Source: Mugil cephalus (taxonomy: Eukaryota; Chordata; Actinopteri; Mugiliformes; Mugilidae). Taken from it: a stretch of DNA of 64,000 nt. The DNA lies in contig NC_061771.1 of NCBI RefSeq assembly GCF_022458985.1, forward strand, positions 31,883,764 through 31,947,763, given 5' to 3'. Positions 58,569 through 64,000 of the stretch are shown here, in pieces. Positions within the stretch are counted from its first letter, which is position 1; each line of letters opens with the position of its first letter. The notes beneath the pieces were generated by a model, which worked only from the letters and a program-made list of their open reading frames with translations, was not told the DNA's origin and ran no database searches. The translations under genes were made by a program, and so were the position numbers.

Positions 58569-58630
58569 ATTGTGTATTTATATGTAGAGTGTCTGTGCTA
58601 GGTGTCTTTTGCGCCCTTCAATATTTTTCT

Positions 58631-58887
58631 TATACTGGTGTATTTGTTTATTCGGGAAATTGCGCCAAAATGACATATTGGCGAGTTGTAACAGTGAGTG
58701 AAGCTCTAGGATCCAAGTTAAATTCAAGATTAGAAATTAGATTCAGTCTGTTCAGGAAAAACATCTCAAAGAGTTTAAAAGCCACAAATAAGTGGCTAAG
58801 AGCTCACGGACTTACACACTGGACACAACTCACTGATGTGAACAAATGATTGATTTTCTTCAGTAAACAAACACACAAGTATAATAT
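58631..58887. mobile_element. Tc1-derived MITE with TA-type ends
   Basis: The left end tatactggtgtatttgttta and the right end (reverse complement) tatacttgtgtgtttgttta are inverted repeats beginning with TATA-C, as expected of Tc1-family insertion at TA. Related copies or ends occur at 5083-5105, 24945, 35725, 42515 and 52620. Confidence 0.7.
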
Positions 58888-59550
58888 TTCTGTTTCATTT
58901 GTTCTATTTGTCTATTTTCAGGAAAATTCGCTGTTTTAAGTCATTTTTATGCAGAAATGTAAAAAAAACTTTCTATTGTAAAATTGTCCTGTTACTGTGT
59001 TGTTTGATTGATTTGTTTATTATTATTTTAGTCTTTATTCAAAAATCACAGCTCATAAAAGTATCACTTTTGTCTCGAAACATTAACTTTATTCTTCTAA
59101 AATCCCTAAAAGTCTCAAGAGTTGATGATACACTCTTTGATACCATTTTATTATAGTTAAATTATGTTCTTTTTAAATAGCATGTCATTTTTTTCTTTTT
59201 TTTTTATAAATAGTGTCATAGAATAAGTTTTGCACCAGAAACACATGTAGATGCTCTCCTTCGTCATGCGCCTACATTTTACTTCTATTTATTTCTTTGT
59301 CCTGCGGGGATTTATTACTTTTAAAATAAAAGAGCACCAAGTTTGCTTTAAATTTTTGTTATTTTTATTATTCTTCCTCGACTGACTCGCCTGTTTTGGA
59401 GAAAAGGTTGAAGGTTGCGTTTGTAGCACTTAAACTCAGTTTTGGGATTCTTTTTTTTTTCACTGTGGTTTGTGTTTATTCTGCTGGTTACGGTTGTGTT
59501 TTCTTTGGAAATTATGCTACTGGATGAAAACAATAAAATGGTTCTGAACT

Positions 59551-61811
59551 CAAGTGTGTTGTCCTTGTTTGACACATTTACAAAAAACAATTTCGCTTTC
59601 TGGTCGTTTCTGAGCAAGGAAATAAAACACCAAGGTTTTAATTTTCTAAAAATGTGTTAAATTAATAATATAATAATTGCACAGTTTGACTTCACCAAAT
59701 ATTGTGATCACTGATGTTTGAATTCCTCATGCTTTGACAGTGACAGTCCTATAGGACCGAGATTATATTATATAAAAAAATATTAATTCTGACTTTGGGT
59801 TTAATCGATTTTGATTATCCATGAAATATCTATATAATGTCTATTTTTGTCTAAATCTATAAAATTTCTATATATTATCTAAATCCGAGATCTATATTAT
59901 CTATATATTATCTATTATCTAAATGAGTGAATGAATGAAACATTTATTATCTATAGAAATGTGGAACAGCTGTGTTCTTATACTGGCTTGTGATGCATAA
60001 ATTGATATAGAACTTTTATTTTGAAAAATTACAGTTTAAGAGGAACCATTTAAAGGAAGTTTTGGGGTTTTTCGATGTACCAGTTATGACACAGAGACAG
60101 AGAAAAGAGAACCTATATTTGTTAAGGTTCTTTGGAGAACCATTTATGGGACATAAAATAACTATTTTGAAAAAATGCAACTATTCTGACATTCAAATCC
60201 ATCTTGATTTTTACAAACAAAAACAAACAAAAAAAAAAAAAATCCTCACTGGGATTCATCTATTATTATTATTATTATTATTATTTATACAGCATCTCGT
60301 TTGAATTTGCAGTTTTGCACAACAAACTTAAATCAGGGCTTAAAAATTATTCTAGTTTTTCACTTTTCTAAATGCATTGTTATTAGCTTCGCTTTAAACT
60401 TCAACTATTTGTTCTCCTTTTGTTTTTTAAATGCTTTCTAACTTCAAGGATTTTTATTTGTCATTCACAACGATACAGAAGCAGAGATGGAACAGAATTA
60501 TGCACTCAGGTCCCATAGTAACTGTAATATAGACACAAGTAAAACAGTATGTGTGTGAAAACATTTTCTAAACAAGATAAGTAAGATAAGATAAGGTGTA
60601 TATATATATATATATGTGTGTGTGTGTAAAGGTAAAACGGCAACAAGCAGCATGAGTAACAGTAACAGCAGCATGAACTGAATTTTCAAGTTTGTACAGG
60701 GAAATATATGCAAAACAATATGAGTTGTGCAATGACAAATATCTTGTTTTAATCTCATGTTTTTATGTCTTTGCCTCGTGCATTGTCGTCTGTGTTGGCG
60801 CTTCGTGAATCCTATGAGACCATGTCCATGTCCCACAGTGTCTGGTCAGTGTCCACTTACAATCCCACATATGGTGTTTATGTGAGGACTGATGTCGCTT
60901 TGCTTTCTCCATTTGCAGCGGGTGTGTTCCCTTAGTTTCGCCACACGATGGCGCCAGCGAATCACCTCCTGGGACTCGCTTCAACGTCAGGAATAAGAAA
61001 ACGTGCACTTTCTGCTGAACTCATCAAAACTGAACTAAATTTATTATCTGAGAGCAACAGGGTTGAGAACTTATGTCTGAAACCACACGGGACAAATGGA
61101 GCACATCTGGCACCTGGTTTATGAGGACCTTTTGATTTAGGGTTAAGTTAGAATTAGGGGTAGACCTTCAATGAACATCCTCACACAGATAGTCATTTGA
61201 GCAAGTGTGTGTGTGTGTGTTTTGGGGGCAGTGGGGGTGGGTGGGTCGAGTACCATTTATAGACACAGTGAGAGGACTAGTCAGTGTGAATCCATGTGCT
61301 CCAATGAATACAGCTGCCACACAGAGCGGAGGATATCATAACTTCTTTAAGACAAGGGAAGCAGCAGTGACTCAGTAAAACACTTCACTCTGAGGTGGAG
61401 GACTGCTCATAAAGTAAGTCCCACGCGCTCAAACTAATGCGAAGTGTTGTTTTTCTGTGCAGGATTGGGGAGTTGGGTTTCAGTCAAGCTCGATAAAATA
61501 AAGCCAGCTCTGCCAAGATATGTCAGATTCCTTGGTGACTCCTTTAGCCACGCGGAGTTAGGTGCATGCACACCAGCCCTTTAGAGGAAATCTCTATGAT
61601 TCATGGATTTTGTAACATACACATGGGTATATTTCACCAATTTAATGTTTTAAAAGTCAACTGTGTTTGAAGTAAATGGAGACGTGATGGTGAAATAATT
61701 GAATGGTGTTTTTTTTTTAAGTGGTGGCTTCAAAATATAGGTTTGATTATTGTGTGTTTTCATACTTTGAGTAAGTTTGGACAATTTTGATCCATTTGAA
61801 CCTGAACCTCC

Positions 61812-61871
<60 letters not shown>

Positions 61872-62930
61872 TGTTATTGTACTTGTTACATACTGAGGAC
61901 CACGTGAGGGTTTTTAACCAACAGAGTGAAATCTTTTTTAAGGAAGTGGGGTCACTTCTTTACAAGGCTGTATGAGGGTTAAGACTCTTTAATTTCTGTA
62001 AAAATTACAATTAGGGTTAAGGACTAGGTAATGCATTATGCCAATGAGTGTCCTCACTATGATAGAAGTACGAGGATGTGTGTGTGTGTTCTTCTATTTC
62101 TGTGGTTAGCTGGACTCTCAGTGAGCAAACATGTGCTTCATACAGTCAATGCCACTTTCATTTATTTATTTATTTTTAAGTTGGAGACATAAGCGAGTTC
62201 TTCTGTGGCCGATCCAAATCCTTCATAATCAACCCAGGTTGTTAATTTTTATAAAGTGTGGAGATGAAGGTCAGAGTCGGGGTTCATTTAGGGGTCAATC
62301 TCCGTGATTTAAACAAATGACCAAGCGCATTGTTTTCAAAGAGTCTTTGTTTTATGCTAATTTGAATGTTTTAGTGATAAAATAAGAGCCTTGTAAATAA
62401 AAAAATGGATTGATTTCCAATTATATCAAGCATCACATAGCTCAAACTAAGGGGACAAGTTATATTTTCATGGATTTTATAATCCATAAAATTTTACAAT
62501 GGTAGAATTTAATGATGTAGAGTCTAAATAAAATAACCAAAGGTTAAACTGTGTGTACATTGCCTCCTGTAGTGAATTAGTACTATTTTATAGATTCCAG
62601 ATTCTCTTTCAAGAGGTAAAAACCCAAATGTGGAGGAACACTTTGGATTCTTTGCTTTGATTCAAATGGAGAGTGGGTCTAGTTCTATTTTTACTAGAAC
62701 CTTTGTAAAATATGTGATGTTTGTGGTATTTGTAGAAACTCTTGGTCTAGTTCTAGTTGAGGGGTTGATGATGAATGAGTTCAGATTGAAATAATTTCTG
62801 TCAGGGTGTTTTCTACCATCTAATCTATGAGATATTTCAGGCCACGATAAAAATGTAAAGCCACATTGTTGTAGACACCGGCGTAGGAAATGTCAGTCTT
62901 TTTACGGATTGTATAACGTGCACAACGGTT
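59551..62930. other. intergenic DNA with repeats upstream of the SLC43 gene
   Basis: No gene is recognised. It contains a LINE/SINE-tail-like repeat at 60446-60700 (partner of 33775-33985), (TTA)n at about 60259-60285, TA/TG runs at 60598-60628, (GT)n at 61814-61869, and a dispersed repeat at 62585-62765 matching 40310-40475 and the lectin intron 1 copies. Confidence 0.5.
61814..61869. repeat. (GT)n microsatellite
   Basis: About 28 uninterrupted GT units. Frames across it give meaningless Cys-Val runs. Confidence 0.95.
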
Positions 62931-62942
62931 TCTCCAGCTGTC

Positions 62943-64000
62943 ATGGCTCCCAGCTTGGAGCAGGCGTACAGGAGGAGGTGGTGGATGGCCGTGACCTCCA
63001 TCGTTGAAAACCTGCTCTTCTCTGCCGTCCTGCTGGGATGGGGCTCGTTCCTCATCATGCTGAAGAACGAAGGCTTCTACTCTCACCTTTGTCCTGGTAA
63101 GATCCAGCTTCACCGTCAAACTCTTCCACAGTTTGATTGAGGACCCAGCATAGTTCACATAGACTTCAGCTTATCATATCTTTGTGTGTTTGGATTAAGC
63201 TACCATGGTTGTTCATTCAGTTTGAAGTCTTCATGGGTCCAGGAACTACATGTGGTAACTTCATGTCATTGTTCCTCTCAGTGAGGTTTATTGTCATGTG
63301 GTTTTCATTGAGCCAATCAGAGAAGATCAAGGAAACATTCTCAGGTCTAATCAGGGTCTAACGTGGTCTACAAGGTCCCCCTCTGCATGCATGAATTAGA
63401 TAAGATATGAAATGCAGATGGTGCAAACCCATTAAATGCTTTTGGTCCAAAAATAAAGTACTAAAAATAGAGATACTTAGATCAACTTAAAATGTAAAAT
63501 AGACTTAAAAAAAAAAAAAATGAAATAAAAAAAAAAAAAACTTTTTACAAATTTACACTCTGCAGTTGAGACCTGACAGAACAATAACCAATTTATTACC
63601 ATGAAGAAGAAAAAGTGTCCTAATGTTGTATAATGTGATGATGTTCAAGTGTTTGAATCAGCTCTGATGTTCTAATGCTCTGAATACATGTTTACATTAG
63701 TTTAAGGACCAGGAACCAGATATGAGAAATTCATTCATTTGGATTTTAGACAGGAAAATTTTCACAATAATAAATGTCCTACACTCTAGGGTTGAGATTT
63801 AGAATTTCCAAGTATTTCATTGAGAGAACTGTAAAGAAGATATCCCAGAATTTCTCCTGCAATCCTTCTAACAACCAATGTTTGTATACAAGCCTCTATG
63901 AGAGTATCAGAGGGATCATTTCTTTGGTTGTTTCAGGGATACAAGTGATAGAAGATGAGTCGTTTCAGCTTCAGTTTTTTGTGGATAAACCGATGACCTG
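62943..64000 (+). CDS. SLC43 family amino-acid transporter (LAT3/LAT4-like), 5' part
   Basis: Start of a plasma-membrane, sodium-independent transporter of large neutral amino acids. Coding exon 1 is 62943-63096 and exon 2 begins at 63937 and runs off the window. The phase fits (CCT G / GG ATA). The acceptor tttctccag at 62937 lies six bases before the ATG, so a noncoding exon lies upstream. Residues 1-50 read [17 protein letters not shown], then [26 protein letters not shown], the signature N-terminus of SLC43A1/SLC43A2. It has the basic RRRWW cluster before the first membrane segment. Exon 2 starts an extracellular loop ([12 protein letters not shown]). LEQAY favours SLC43A1 while HLCP and IML favour SLC43A2. 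With about 70 residues visible I do not choose. Confidence 0.9.

Larger units (their letters stand above)
56318..59550 (+). other. probable long 3' UTR of the SERCA gene
   Basis: No coding signal up to the next gene. AATAAA signals occur near 59322-59332 and at 59531-59536 (aacaataaaatgg), followed by a GT-rich stretch (gtgtgttgtccttgtttg), which makes the latter a good end. Vertebrate ATP2A2 messages have long 3' UTRs. Two small inverted-repeat elements lie inside (58418-58568, 58631-58887). Extent is inferred. Confidence 0.45.

Noticed and set aside
61787-61975. Cys-Val repeat open frame
   Set aside because: Translation of (GT)n.

Overview
The window is nuclear DNA of a ray-finned (teleost) fish. 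Genes are split into short exons with GT/AG introns. Interspersed repeats are fish-typical: Penelope, Rex1 and L2-like LINEs, Tc1, PIF/Harbinger and hAT-like elements, and many microsatellites. Three kinds of host gene are present: secreted C-type-lectin-domain (CTLD) proteins, one SERCA calcium pump, and the start of an SLC43 transporter. There are no bacterial features, CRISPR arrays or convincing tRNA/rRNA genes.

Left part (1-28.3 kb): a lectin cluster in transposon-rich DNA. Two close CTLD paralogs lie head to head. Copy 1 (minus, 7445 to 3242) and copy 2 (plus, 16195 to 20045) match exon for exon, including the noncoding first exon, TATA-like box, tandem 36-nt propeptide mini-exons and even an intronic trinucleotide repeat. 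They form the arms of a roughly 17 kb inverted duplication. Copy 2 is open (206 codons over nine coding exons). Copy 1 carries one extra base at the start of a CTLD exon and reads into a stop, so as given it is a pseudogene or a base error. Between them lie LINE, Harbinger and other repeats plus two orphan last exons of a third lectin type. That third gene (minus, 28022 to 24788, 182 codons, seven coding exons) is intact, but its last intron has been enlarged by repeats. None of the three CTLDs shows the EPN/QPD or WND sugar-binding triplets.

Right part (30-59.6 kb): a SERCA gene best matched to ATP2A2, on the plus strand. It has a noncoding first exon and 23 coding exons (1065 codons). Catalytic D351, calcium ligand E309 and thapsigargin-site F256 fall at the family's usual numbers. 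The last exon encodes a tail with an eleventh membrane segment like SERCA2b, but spliced on as a separate exon. One intron uses a GC donor. Another holds a 1.7 kb minisatellite of 52-bp units with 207-bp higher-order spacing, each unit with a CACGTG-containing palindrome. Introns also hold Tc1, LINE-tail, hAT-like and long-TIR elements.

Right end (62.9 kb onward): the first two coding exons of an SLC43 (LAT3/LAT4-like) amino-acid transporter, running off the window.

The lectins are presumably secreted defence or mucosal proteins, the pump loads the ER/SR with calcium and the transporter moves large neutral amino acids. Nothing suggests that these three act in one pathway. Exon boundaries were read by eye from splice consensus, frame continuity and family knowledge, with no alignment or expression data.
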